The notes beneath the pieces were generated by a model. The model was not told the DNA's origin and made no database searches. It was given only the letters and a program-made list of their open reading frames with translations. DNA of 18,367 nt from an uncultured Akkermansia sp. (GTDB lineage Bacteria > Verrucomicrobiota > Verrucomicrobiia > Verrucomicrobiales > Akkermansiaceae), in assembly GCA_904502165.1 (NCBI GenBank), contig CAJGDB010000028.1, positions 1 through 18,367 on the forward strand, read 5' to 3'. This document shows positions 1 to 6,928 of the stretch, piece after piece (position 1 is the stretch's first letter; each line of letters begins with the position of its first letter). Both the position numbers and the translations under genes were made by a program.

Positions 1-1
1 C

Positions 2-301
2 TTTTATATCTGTTTCTTTGACCACTGTTACTGGATTAGCGGCTGCACCCTGGGCGCGGTGACAGGTTCACTGTTGACCTTTGACAGCAAGGGTATCGAT
101 TTCGTCCTTACGGCGCTGTTCATCACCATCTTCGTAGAGCAGTGGCAGAGCAGCCGGCATCACTACCCGGCCATCATGGGCGGCATCGTCACCGCAGCAA
201 GTCTGCTGCTGCTCGGCAAGGAGCATTTCATGATTCCGGCCATGTTTGCCATTCTGGTGCTGCTCTGCCTGCACAAGGAAAAGGAGGCTTCCCATGGTTA
301 A
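2..301 (+). CDS. azlC: AzlC family branched-chain amino acid permease, C-terminal part
   Basis: This is the large membrane subunit of an AzlC/AzlD-type exporter of branched-chain amino acids. The reading frame is already open at the window edge, so the start lies upstream; 99 residues are visible. They hold hydrophobic segments with the conserved AzlC C-terminal pattern: a GAVTG turn, then a membrane segment containing TALFITIFVEQW, then a second pair of membrane helices ending in a short lysine-rich tail (HKEKEASHG). The stop codon overlaps the start of the next gene by 8 bp, which is the usual azlCD arrangement and implies translational coupling. The family assignment rests on the C-terminus plus the adjacent AzlD. 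The substrate is known from family members and cannot be read from the sequence. Confidence 0.88.
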   Translation, partial: FYICFFDHCYWISGCTLGAVTGSLLTFDSKGIDFVLTALFITIFVEQWQSSRHHYPAIMGGIVTAASLLLLGKEHFMIPAMFAILVLLCLHKEKEASHG

Positions 302-620
302 CGCCCACACCTTCTACGCCATTGCGGTAATGGCGCTCATCACCGCCCTGCTGCGCTTCCTGCCCTTCCTTATCTTCAAAGGAAAGGCCTCCACCCCGCC
401 GATGGTCGAAAAACTGGGGCGACTACTGCCCAGTGCCGTCATTGCCATGCTGGTGGTCTATTGCATGAAGGATGTGAACTTCTCCGCTTCAGCCGGCTAC
501 CTGCCAGCCATTATTGCCAGCTTGCTGGTAGGTGTGCTCCATGTCTGGAAGCGCAACATCCTGCTGAGCGTCATCGGCGGCACGGTAGCCTACATGCTAT
601 TGGTTCAGTTTGTGTTCTGA
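294..620 (+). CDS. azlD: AzlD family branched-chain amino acid transport subunit
   Basis: This is the small partner of AzlC, 108 residues, a normal length for the family. The ATG at 294 was chosen because it starts the recognisable protein (MVNAHTFYAIAVMALITALL) and overlaps the azlC stop by 8 bp; the open frame extends further upstream only as a shadow of azlC. It has about four hydrophobic segments. It carries the typical AzlD core LPSAVIAMLVVYCMKDV at about residues 45-61, preceded by RFLPFLIF. The two proteins are expected to form an inner-membrane complex exporting leucine, isoleucine, valine or their analogues. No clear terminator follows, and a strong promoter for the next gene begins 10 bp after the stop. 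Confidence 0.9.
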   Translation: MVNAHTFYAIAVMALITALLRFLPFLIFKGKASTPPMVEKLGRLLPSAVIAMLVVYCMKDVNFSASAGYLPAIIASLLVGVLHVWKRNILLSVIGGTVAYMLLVQFVF

Positions 621-630
621 ACGAATGCTA

Positions 631-659
631 TTGACAAGAAGCCCGGGCATAAGTACAAT
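631..659 (+). promoter_or_regulatory. sigma70-like promoter for the CCA-adding enzyme gene
   Basis: A perfect -35 TTGACA (631-636) is followed after 17 bp by -10 TACAAT (654-659). The expected transcription start is about 666, only about 8 nt before the ATG at 674. No Shine-Dalgarno sequence fits in so short a leader. Confidence 0.75.
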
Positions 660-673
660 AGCGCCCACTCCCC

Positions 674-2020
674 ATGATACAGATACCAGCACATGCGCTC
701 ACAGTAGTAGAGCGATTGGAACGCTACGGATATGAAGCCTATGTAGTGGGTGGCTGCGTGCGGGACTCGCTGCTCGGGCGCACCCCGAAAGACTGGGATG
801 TCTGCACCAACGCCCTGCCAGAGGAAGTGCTGCGCGTATTCAAACGTTTCCATGTCATCAAGACTGGGTTGCAGCACGGCACCATCACCGTCATGGTGGA
901 TAAGCAGCCAGTGGAAGTGACGACTTTCCGCATTGATGGGGCATATACCGACAACCGCCACCCGGACTGCGTGAACTTTGTGAGCCGGGTGGAAGAAGAC
1001 CTGGCACGCCGCGATTTCACCATCAACGCCATGGCCTACAATCCCACCCGGGGCCTGGTGGATGCCTTCGATGGCCAGGCAGACCTGCGCGCACGCATCA
1101 TCCGCTGCGTAGGCGAACCCGATGCCCGCTTCAATGAAGACGGGCTGCGTATCCTGCGTGCGCTGCGCTTTGCCGCACGCTACAATTTCGGCATCGAGAC
1201 TGAAACCGCCTTTGCCGTTCACCGCAACCGCCATCTGCTGGAAAATGTGAGTGTGGAACGCATCTTCACCGAGCTGAAAGGCATTCTGGTGGGAGAGGGT
1301 GTACTGGGCATGATGCAGGCGTTCCCGGATGTCTTCGCCGTCATCATCCCGGAACTGGCACCCACCATTGGTTTTGACCAGCACAACCCACACCACTGCT
1401 ACGACGTGTGGACCCACTCCGCCCACGCCGTGCAAGCAGCCCCGGCAGATGAAACCATCCGCCTGGCCCTGCTGCTGCACGACATCGCTAAACCCACCAC
1501 ATTTACCCGGGGAGAGGACGGCAAGGGGCATTTCTACGGCCACGGCACCAAGGGCGCAGACCTGGCACGCCGCATCATGCTGAAGCTCAAGAGCGATAAC
1601 GACACCCTGAACACCGTAGTCACCCTGGTGCGCGAGCACGATAACACCCTGCCCACCACCGCCCCCGGCATGCGCCGCATCATCGGACGGCTGGGTATAG
1701 ATACCCTTCATCAATTACTTGCCGTGAAACAGGCCGATATGGATGCCCAGTCCACCTACAAGAGGCAAGGAAAACAAGCCACTCTGCGCGAGGCTCGCCT
1801 GCTGCTGGAGGATGTACTTGCGGAGCCCCCTGCCTTCTCTGTGGGAGATTTGGCGCTCACCGGACGCGACCTCATCGCCATGGGACTCAAACCCGGCCCG
1901 GGCATGGGGCAGATTCTCAAAACCCTGCTCACTGAAGTGCAGGATGAAACCCTTTCCAACACACGCGAGGCCCTTGCCGCCCGCGCAGCCGAACTCATCA
2001 TCACCACCACCACATCATGA
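674..2020 (+). CDS. cca: CCA tRNA nucleotidyltransferase with HD domain
   Basis: This enzyme adds or repairs the 3' CCA end of tRNAs from CTP and ATP in the cytoplasm. The 448-residue protein has the class II nucleotidyltransferase order. The GG(x)VRD signature is at about 26-31, the catalytic DWD at D40/D42, TFRIDG at 84-89 and RRDFTINAMA at 112-121. The RNA- and nucleotide-binding FNEDGLRILRALRFAARY is at 153-170. An HD phosphohydrolase-like domain follows, with H247, the H269-D270 pair and REHD at 320-323. It ends in a C-terminal tRNA-binding segment (GDLALTGRDLIAMGLKPG, 391-408). A poly(A) polymerase role is possible because the families are close, but the HD domain and C-terminal motif favour a CCA enzyme. 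The start sits about 8 nt after the predicted transcription start. The stop overlaps the next ATG (ATGA). Confidence 0.93.
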   Translation: MIQIPAHALTVVERLERYGYEAYVVGGCVRDSLLGRTPKDWDVCTNALPEEVLRVFKRFHVIKTGLQHGTITVMVDKQPVEVTTFRIDGAYTDNRHPDCVNFVSRVEEDLARRDFTINAMAYNPTRGLVDAFDGQADLRARIIRCVGEPDARFNEDGLRILRALRFAARYNFGIETETAFAVHRNRHLLENVSVERIFTELKGILVGEGVLGMMQAFPDVFAVIIPELAPTIGFDQHNPHHCYDVWTHSAHAVQAAPADETIRLALLLHDIAKPTTFTRGEDGKGHFYGHGTKGADLARRIMLKLKSDNDTLNTVVTLVREHDNTLPTTAPGMRRIIGRLGIDTLHQLLAVKQADMDAQSTYKRQGKQATLREARLLLEDVLAEPPAFSVGDLALTGRDLIAMGLKPGPGMGQILKTLLTEVQDETLSNTREALAARAAELIITTTTS

Positions 2021-2253
2021 ACTGCTGCCCTAATTGCCCGCACCAAGCCTCCCCCTGCTCCCGCATGGTCACCTTCCTGCTGAGCTTGCTCATCTTCTTC
2101 GGCGTTGGCGGAATCCACCGTTTCTACGCCGGCAAGGTCATCAGCGGCCTCATCCAGCTTGCCACCGGCGGTGGATTCTTCATCTGGCAGATGATTGATA
2201 TCATCCGCATCATCTTCGGGTGGTTCGATGATAAGGACGGCCGCTATATCTGA
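2017..2253 (+). CDS. TM2 domain membrane protein with cysteine-rich N-terminus
   Basis: This is a 78-residue protein beginning inside the cca stop codon (ATGA overlap), so it is probably translated by coupling. After a short cysteine-rich head (cysteines at 3, 4, 7 and 14) it has the TM2 signature: a hydrophobic helix, GGIHRFYAGK at about 31-40, then a second helix ending in WQMIDIIRI. The tail is charged (WFDDKDGRYI). TM2 proteins are small two-helix membrane proteins with no established bacterial function. The Cys4-like head could bind a metal, but that is inference. Its placement behind cca may be only positional. The gene converges on the DJ-1 gene with a 22-bp gap and no visible terminator. 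Confidence 0.8.
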   Translation: MNCCPNCPHQASPCSRMVTFLLSLLIFFGVGGIHRFYAGKVISGLIQLATGGGFFIWQMIDIIRIIFGWFDDKDGRYI

Positions 2254-2275
2254 GCCCACCCCGCATCTGGAAGGC

Positions 2276-2818
2276 TCAGCAGCACATAGCTGTACGCAGC
2301 TCCTTCACCTGCGGCGCCTTGCCCAGCGCTGAGCCCAGGGCAAACCCGAACTCCAGCGCCGCACCAGGGCCACGGCCTGTGACCAGCAGCCCATCCGTCA
2401 CGGCAGCTTCTGCCAGCACCGCAGCGGCAGACTTCAAATCGCCCTCTACCCCGGGATAGCAGGTCACGCGGCAGCCTTTCAGCACACCAGCGGCCTCCAG
2501 CGCAATGGGAGCCGCGCAAATGGCCGCCACCAACTTGCCAGCCTTGTGCATGGCACGCACCAGGCTCAGCACGGCCGGCGTATCACGCAGCAGCCAGGAA
2601 GCAGGCCCGCCCGGCAGAATAATGCCACTGTAATCCTCTTCCTTCACATCCACCAGCAACATCTCCGCCTGCATGGTCATGCCATGAGCTCCTTCCACAG
2701 AGCACCCCTTCACCCCGGCTGTCACCACCGGAATTTCAAGGCGGCGCAGAATATCTACCGGGGCAGTCAGCTCAATCTCCTCAAAACCAGGAGCCATCAG
2801 GACAAGTACGGGTTTCAT
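2276..2818 (-). CDS. DJ-1/PfpI family protein
   Basis: This is a 180-residue member of the DJ-1/ThiJ/PfpI superfamily, a compact cytoplasmic alpha/beta fold linked in relatives to glyoxalase or deglycase, chaperone or stress-protection roles. It shows the N-terminal GFEEIELTAPVDILRR, whose glutamate pair normally supports the active-site cysteine. The nucleophile elbow AAICAAP has its cysteine at residue 101. An ILPGG turn precedes it and a TGRGPG segment lies near the C-terminus. An ATG four codons upstream (2830) is in frame, but it lies inside the predicted -10 hexamer. The ATG at 2818 coincides with the predicted transcription start and begins the conserved MKPVLVLMAPGFEE, so it is preferred. 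The exact reaction cannot be assigned. Confidence 0.87.
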   Translation of the reverse strand: MKPVLVLMAPGFEEIELTAPVDILRRLEIPVVTAGVKGCSVEGAHGMTMQAEMLLVDVKEEDYSGIILPGGPASWLLRDTPAVLSLVRAMHKAGKLVAAICAAPIALEAAGVLKGCRVTCYPGVEGDLKSAAAVLAEAAVTDGLLVTGRGPGAALEFGFALGSALGKAPQVKELRTAMCC

Positions 2819-2825
2819 ACCCCGA

Positions 2826-2855
2826 ATCATACCTGCTTCCCCTGCCTCTTGTCAA
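2826..2855 (-). promoter_or_regulatory. promoter of the DJ-1 family gene, predicted leaderless
   Basis: Read on the minus strand, TTGACA (2855-2850) is followed after 18 bp by TATGAT (2831-2826). Seven bases then lead to the ATG at 2818, so transcription should start at or within 1 nt of the start codon. Confidence 0.7.
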
Positions 2856-2904
2856 GCAGAAGAAACAGCCAATAGACAATAAGCGCTGCAAACACCCGCC
2901 TGCC

Positions 2905-2916
2905 ACAATATATTGT
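2905..2916. promoter_or_regulatory. 12-bp perfect palindrome between divergent DJ-1 and dnaN genes
   Basis: ACAATATATTGT is a perfect palindrome in the only AT-rich part of the divergent intergenic region. It could be an operator for either gene. Nothing further supports this. Confidence 0.3.
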
Positions 2917-2966
2917 ACCACAGCAAAAAAAGTTATTGAAAATCTTGCGAATTTAAGAATTTATGC

Positions 2967-2995
2967 TTGCATGATGCACCGAGAATAGATAAAAT
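2967..2995 (+). promoter_or_regulatory. candidate dnaN promoter
   Basis: TTGCAT (2967-2972), a 17-bp spacer and TAAAAT (2990-2995) place the start near 3002, leaving about a 17-nt leader that just contains the ribosome binding site. A weaker alternative is TTGAAA at 2936-2941. Confidence 0.55.
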
Positions 2996-3004
2996 AAACT
3001 CAAC

Positions 3005-3013
3005 AAAGGAGGT
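3005..3013 (+). promoter_or_regulatory. consensus Shine-Dalgarno of dnaN
   Basis: AAAGGAGGT lies 5 nt before the dnaN ATG. It stands out because most genes in this window have no recognisable ribosome binding site. Confidence 0.85.
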
Positions 3014-3018
3014 AACCG

Positions 3019-4104
3019 ATGAAATTCTCACTCGCAAAACAAGTTCTTCTTGATGGCATTAACAAGGTAGCCGGCGTGGTCTCCACCCGCCCCAGCATGC
3101 CCATTCTCTCCAACGTGCTGCTGGAAGCCGCTGATGGTGAACTGAAGCTCACCACCACCAGCATGGAGCTGACAATCGTCACCAAGGTGCCCTGCATCGT
3201 AGACAAGCCCGGTTCCATCACCCTGCCCGCCAAGAAGCTGCAGAGCATCATCCGCGAGCTGCGCGATGGCGAAGTGAGCATCGAGGTGAGCGGCACCGTA
3301 GCCACCATCCGCTGCAACCGCGCACAGTTCAAGCTCAATGGTCTGGCCGCCAATGAATTTCCCGGTCTGCCGGTATTCAAGGAAGCCCGCGAATTCAAGG
3401 TACAGCAGGGCGTGCTGAACAAGGGTTTTGCCTTCACGGAATTCGCCATTTCCAACGATGGCACCCGCTACGTGCTCAACGGCATCTACACCTGCTTCCA
3501 GGACGGCAAGCTCACCCTTGTGGCCACCGATGGCCGCCGCCTGGCTCTGTTTGAAAGCGAGCTTGAATTCCCGGAATCCCAGGAAATCTGCATCGACATA
3601 CCCAGCCGCGCCGTGGCAGAAGTACACCGCCTGCTGGGCGACAACGGCGATGTGATGATCCGCATCACCAGCAACCAGGCTTCCTTCGATTTCGATGACA
3701 CCCTGCTCATCACCAAGCTCATCGACGGCAATTACCCGAACTACCGCCAGGTAATCCCCAGCCGTTACAACGAGCGCGTGGTCATTCCCGCCGCCGAGCT
3801 TCAGAGCGCCGTGCGCCGCGTCTCCCTGCTTTCTTCCGAGAAGACCAACACGGTCAGTTTCCGCTTCACTCCCGGCGTCATGTCCGTACAGTCCAGCGCC
3901 AACATGGGCGAAGCTAACGAAGAAGTACCCATCGATTACAACGGCCGTGAGATTTCCATCTCCTTCAACGCCGACTATGTGCTGGCTCCGCTCAAATCCG
4001 TGGGCGACCAGGATGTGTGCATTGACCTTATCGACACCTCCAGCCCGGGTGTGATGCGCGTGGCTGATGAGTTCCTGTATGTGCTCATGCCCATCCGCGT
4101 GTAA
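3019..4104 (+). CDS. dnaN: DNA polymerase III beta subunit (sliding clamp)
   Basis: This is the replicative sliding clamp, a ring-shaped dimer that tethers DNA polymerase III to the template. At 361 residues it is full length for the family. It shows the three-domain clamp pattern: RPSMPILSNVLLEA near residues 24-37, NGLAANEFPGLP at about 111-122, TDGRRLALF at about 169-177, LIDGNYPNYRQVIP at about 234-247, and the C-terminal LYVLMPIRV that closes the family. The ATG is fixed by a consensus Shine-Dalgarno sequence. No dnaA, recF or cluster of DnaA boxes is visible nearby, so this is not an obvious origin-type dnaA-dnaN locus. A GAAA-capped hairpin terminator follows about 40 bp after the stop. 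Confidence 0.96.
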   Translation: MKFSLAKQVLLDGINKVAGVVSTRPSMPILSNVLLEAADGELKLTTTSMELTIVTKVPCIVDKPGSITLPAKKLQSIIRELRDGEVSIEVSGTVATIRCNRAQFKLNGLAANEFPGLPVFKEAREFKVQQGVLNKGFAFTEFAISNDGTRYVLNGIYTCFQDGKLTLVATDGRRLALFESELEFPESQEICIDIPSRAVAEVHRLLGDNGDVMIRITSNQASFDFDDTLLITKLIDGNYPNYRQVIPSRYNERVVIPAAELQSAVRRVSLLSSEKTNTVSFRFTPGVMSVQSSANMGEANEEVPIDYNGREISISFNADYVLAPLKSVGDQDVCIDLIDTSSPGVMRVADEFLYVLMPIRV

Positions 4105-4143
4105 GTACATCTGATTACAAGTTTTTTTCAAGGTGATACAGCT

Positions 4144-4180
4144 GAGGAGTGGCCGACGAAAGTCCGCCGCTCCTCTTTGT
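4144..4180 (+). terminator. GAAA-tetraloop terminator of dnaN
   Basis: Bases 4144-4157 pair with 4162-4175 around a GAAA tetraloop: a 14-position stem with one mismatch and one G-T pair, followed by TTTGT. Its position after dnaN fits transcription termination. Confidence 0.75.
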
Positions 4181-4190
4181 ATACTCGTGC

Positions 4191-4239
4191 AGCGGGCAGA
4201 CACTCCCCACCCGCGGAGTGGTATTTCATTCTGCCCGCT
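4191..4239. repeat. two-tier inverted repeat downstream of dnaN
   Basis: The outer arms AGCGGGCAGA (4191-4200) and TCTGCCCGCT (4230-4239) are perfect complements. Inside, CACTCC (4201-4206) pairs with GGAGTG (4215-4220), so the left strand is continuous and the right strand has a 9-nt bulge. There is no T-run, so it is not a plain terminator. It could be a small structured RNA or a relic. Confidence 0.5.
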
Positions 4240-4255
4240 CCGGACAGAATTTCTC

Positions 4256-4295
4256 AAGCAGCTAATTTGCAGCTAATTTCTGCTAAATTAGCTGC
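4256..4295 (+). repeat. upstream copy of the 40-bp direct repeat flanking fic
   Basis: This copy is identical over 40 bp to 5630-5669. It contains GCTAATTT at 4261 and 4272 (11 bp apart, one helical turn) and the inverse AAATTAGC at 4285-4292. The last 27 bp form a hairpin with 11-bp arms (4269-4279 and 4285-4295) and a CTGCT loop, followed here by TTTTT. It ends 7 bp before the fic -35 box, where an operator would sit. Confidence 0.85.
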
Positions 4296-4302
4296 TTTTT
4301 GA

Positions 4303-4330
4303 TTGACAGAGCCTGTAAAATTCCTACAAT
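4303..4330 (+). promoter_or_regulatory. strong fic promoter, predicted leaderless
   Basis: TTGACA (4303-4308), a 16-bp spacer and TACAAT (4325-4330) put the predicted start at the A of the ATG (4337). There is no room for a ribosome binding site. Confidence 0.75.
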
Positions 4331-4336
4331 AACGAC

Positions 4337-5650
4337 ATGAAGCCGCGCCCCAGAGCCCCCAAGGTGGAGGAATATATAGCTAATCCGACCATACCACTGG
4401 TACAGGTACTGCTCCATTCTGCAGCAGAAGCCAACCGGGCAGACCGCTATCTGAGCTGGGAGGAAATACGCTACCGCAAAGCACCGGATGGGCTGGATAC
4501 CAGGGCATGGTGGGTGGGTATCAAGCTGCACCGCATGCAGGCGCGGCAGAATCTGCCCCTTTGCGACAAAAAGGGAGTTGCGTTCAGCTACACGGTGACG
4601 CGCATGATGCAGGCACTGCTTCACCGCATTGATATGCAGGGCGGAGGCAGCATTCACACCCGGCATCAGAACAGTATCAACGAGAGCGACAGAAACCGGT
4701 ACCTGATGACCTCGCTCATGGAGGAAGCTATCATGTCGAGCCTGCTGGAGGGTGCTGTCGTCACCCGGGCAGAGGCAAAGGAGCTGCTGCGCAGCAACCG
4801 GCGCCCCATCAACGAGCATGAGCGCATGGTGACCAATAATTACCGCACCATGCAGCTCATTCTTGGATGGAAGGACGAACCGCTTACCCCGGCGCGCATC
4901 CTCTCCCTGCACCGCAGCATGACAGAGGGTACCCTGCCACAGGCCGGAGAGCTCCGTACCGATGCAGACAGAGTACGAGTGGAAGCCAGCATATCCGGCG
5001 AGGTGGTGCACGTACCACCGCCGGCAGAACAACTGCCGGAAAGGCTGCAGGCACTCTGCCACTTTGCCAACGATGATACCGAGTACATACACCCGGTGCT
5101 CAAGGCCATTGTACTGCATTTCTGGCTGGCATATGACCACCCTTTCATCGATGGCAATGGCAGAACCGCCCGCGCCTTGTTCTACTGGGGCATGCTCAAA
5201 GCCGGGTACTGGCTCTTTGAGTATATCTCCATCTCCCAGGAGATATATAAACACGCCAAAGCGTACTACCAGGCCTTTACCCACAGCGAGGAAGATGAAA
5301 ACGACCTCAATTACTTCCTCACCAACCAGTTGAGCACCATCAACCAATCCATCACCAACCTCATGGATTACCTCCAGCGGCGTACCGAGGAACAGACCCG
5401 GCTCTCTGCCCAGCTGAAAAATAAACAAGGCTTTAACCACAGGCAGAAAGCCCTCCTCTCCCAGATGCTCAATAACCCTGAGATGACCACCAGCGTCACC
5501 GCCCATTGCCGGGAGTTCCAGACTGTGCGCCAGACCGCCAGAACTGACCTCAACAGCCTGGTTGAAGCCGGGCTGCTGCAGGTGCACAAAGCTGGCAACG
5601 AATTTATCTACTCCCCGGTAGCGGAGATGAAGCAGCTAATTTGCAGCTAA
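4337..5650 (+). CDS. Fic family protein AMP-transferase with built-in inhibitory motif and C-terminal winged helix
   Basis: Fic enzymes usually transfer AMP from ATP to a hydroxyl group of a target protein, and some act as toxins. This 437-residue protein has the full active motif HPFIDGNGRTAR at 268-279 (catalytic H268, metal ligand D272, anion-hole N274-R276). An inhibitory helix motif S134-SLL-E138-G139 matches the [S/T]xxxE[G/N] rule. That places it among Fic proteins with the inhibitor N-terminal to the Fic core, so activity is probably held in check by E138. Residues 1-115 are an unassigned N-terminal region. About 366-437 look like a winged helix (LLSQMLNNPEMTTSV, TARTDLNSLVEAGLL, HKAGNEFIYS). 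No separate antitoxin gene is visible. The gene has its own strong promoter and lies between exact 40-bp repeats, the second of which covers its last seven codons. The target is unknown. Confidence 0.9.
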   Translation: MKPRPRAPKVEEYIANPTIPLVQVLLHSAAEANRADRYLSWEEIRYRKAPDGLDTRAWWVGIKLHRMQARQNLPLCDKKGVAFSYTVTRMMQALLHRIDMQGGGSIHTRHQNSINESDRNRYLMTSLMEEAIMSSLLEGAVVTRAEAKELLRSNRRPINEHERMVTNNYRTMQLILGWKDEPLTPARILSLHRSMTEGTLPQAGELRTDADRVRVEASISGEVVHVPPPAEQLPERLQALCHFANDDTEYIHPVLKAIVLHFWLAYDHPFIDGNGRTARALFYWGMLKAGYWLFEYISISQEIYKHAKAYYQAFTHSEEDENDLNYFLTNQLSTINQSITNLMDYLQRRTEEQTRLSAQLKNKQGFNHRQKALLSQMLNNPEMTTSVTAHCREFQTVRQTARTDLNSLVEAGLLQVHKAGNEFIYSPVAEMKQLICS

Positions 5651-5669
5651 TTTCTGCTAAATTAGCTGC
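5630..5669 (+). repeat. downstream copy of the 40-bp direct repeat at the end of fic
   Basis: This is an exact copy of 4256-4295. It begins within the fic coding sequence, encodes its final residues KQLICS and the stop, and continues 19 bp past it. Here the hairpin arm is followed by AAATTC rather than a T-run. Confidence 0.85.
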
Positions 5670-5674
5670 AAATT

Positions 5675-5712
5675 CAGAAGGCCGCACCCCTGATACTGGG
5701 TGCGGCCTTCTG
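5675..5712. terminator. bidirectional terminator between convergent fic and mrp
   Basis: CAGAAGGCCGCACCC (5675-5689) pairs perfectly with 5698-5712: a 15-bp stem with an 8-nt loop. It sits in the 81-bp gap between two convergent genes. Neither side has a long T-run, but the stem is very stable. Confidence 0.75.
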
Positions 5713-5731
5713 GATAAATGCAAGGAATTAC

Positions 5732-6808
5732 TTACTCTCCCAGTGTGCAGGCGAGTGTCTGGGCCACGCCTTCGAAGGCAGCAGCCACGCGGTTGGAGCC
5801 GGTGTCCTCCAGCGCAACGGGGCGTCCCTGGTCGCCGCCTTCGCGGGTGCGGATATCCAGCGGAATCTTGCCGAGCATGGGTACACCGAGCTTCACAGCC
5901 TCGCGGTCGCCACCGTGCTGGCCAAAAATATAGTGAATACTCTCATCTGTGGGGCAGATGAAGTAGCTCATGTTCTCCACAATACCGAGAATGGGCACAT
6001 CCGTGCGCTGGTAGAGCCCGATGGCCTTGCGGGCATCAATGAGTGCCATTTCCTGCGGGGTGGTCACCACCACCACGCCGTCCAGCTGCACCGTCTGTAC
6101 GATGGTGAGCTGAATATCACCCGTTCCGGGCGGCATATCAAGAATCAGGAAATCGAGTTCACCCCAGTCGGTTTCCTTGAGGAACTGCTGGGTGTAGCGC
6201 GTGGCCAGCGGGCCACGCACCGCCACGGGCGAGGCCTCATCCATCATGAGCCCCATGGAGAGCAGCTTCACACCATGCGCCTGCACAGGAATGAAGCGTT
6301 CATCCTCGCCGGCATCGGGCAGTTCCTTGGTGCCGAACATCAGCGCCATGGACGGGCCGTAGATATCGAGGTCGAGCAGGCCGGTGCGGTAGCCCAGGCG
6401 GGCAAGTGCCACCGCCAGATTGGCAGATACCGTGCTCTTACCCACTCCGCCCTTGCCGGAGGAAATGCCGATAATGTGCTTCACACCGGGCAGCGGGGTC
6501 TTCCACTTGGCCGGATCATCCTGCATGGCGGCTTTTTTCTCGACATCGGGGTTATGATACTCAATATCCACATTGAGGCTCTTCACACCTGCCATTTCCT
6601 TCACCTCCGTCATCACGCTCTGGTACACAAAGCGCGGAACATCCTCATTGCGGCTTTCAATACGCAGCTCAATCTTCACTGCACCTTCTGCGCTCACCTC
6701 AATGTTCTTCACCAGACCGAAAGACACGATATCGCGGCTGAACCCGGGGTATTTCACCGTGGTCAGGGCAGCGCGAATCAGCTCAGGCGTTAATGTTGCA
6801 TCACTCAT
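5732..6808 (-). CDS. mrp: Mrp/ApbC (NBP35-type) iron-sulfur carrier ATPase
   Basis: This is a cytoplasmic P-loop ATPase of the Mrp family, which carries or helps assemble iron-sulfur clusters. The 358-residue protein has an N-terminal DUF59/MIP18-type domain (about 6-85) and then the deviant Walker A GKGGVGKS at 118-125. DLDIYGPSM at 146-154 and DMPPGTGDIQLT at 224-235 are also typical. In well-studied members a CxxC pair after ENMS binds the cluster at the dimer interface. Here the segment is ENMSYFICPTDES, with C285 present and the partner position occupied by D288, so the usual pair is incomplete. A consensus-like promoter precedes the gene and a shared hairpin follows it. The family call is firm; cluster-carrier activity is less certain. 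Confidence 0.92.
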   Translation of the reverse strand: MSDATLTPELIRAALTTVKYPGFSRDIVSFGLVKNIEVSAEGAVKIELRIESRNEDVPRFVYQSVMTEVKEMAGVKSLNVDIEYHNPDVEKKAAMQDDPAKWKTPLPGVKHIIGISSGKGGVGKSTVSANLAVALARLGYRTGLLDLDIYGPSMALMFGTKELPDAGEDERFIPVQAHGVKLLSMGLMMDEASPVAVRGPLATRYTQQFLKETDWGELDFLILDMPPGTGDIQLTIVQTVQLDGVVVVTTPQEMALIDARKAIGLYQRTDVPILGIVENMSYFICPTDESIHYIFGQHGGDREAVKLGVPMLGKIPLDIRTREGGDQGRPVALEDTGSNRVAAAFEGVAQTLACTLGE

Positions 6809-6833
6809 ATCTCAAAAGCCCGCAGGCCCTGCT

Positions 6834-6862
6834 ACTATGCGCTTTCAGTACCCGTTTGTCAA
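6834..6862 (-). promoter_or_regulatory. promoter of mrp
   Basis: On the minus strand TTGACA (6862-6857), a 17-bp spacer and CATAGT (6839-6834) give a start near 6827 and a leader of about 19 nt without a clear ribosome binding site. Confidence 0.6.
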
Positions 6863-6865
6863 GGT

Positions 6866-6901
6866 GAAAGCCCGGCAGCGTTCCTGCACCGCCGGGCTTT
6901 C
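6866..6901 (-). terminator. terminator hairpin of the IdeS-like protease gene
   Basis: GAAAGCCCGGC (6866-6876) pairs perfectly with GCCGGGCTTTC (6891-6901), an 11-bp stem with a 14-nt loop. It lies 27 bp beyond the protease stop codon and just upstream of the mrp promoter, insulating the two genes. Confidence 0.7.
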
Positions 6902-6928
6902 CTGCATTGAATTCACTCATGCCACACC

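Noticed and set aside
605..1714. A 369-codon minus-strand frame over cca
   Set aside because: It is antisense to a full-length CCA enzyme with all catalytic motifs.
2826..3018. Replication origin next to dnaN
   Set aside because: No dnaA gene and no cluster of TTATCCACA-like boxes were seen; the AT-rich stretch is explained by divergent promoters.
3028..4257. A 409-codon minus-strand frame over dnaN
   Set aside because: It is antisense to an unmistakable dnaN and has no recognisable domain.
4269..4300. Hairpin plus T-run upstream of fic as an ordinary terminator
   Set aside because: It may stop transcription, but the exact 40-bp copy at the far side of fic has no T-run, so the sequence is better described as a repeat or operator; dnaN already has its own terminator at 4144-4180.
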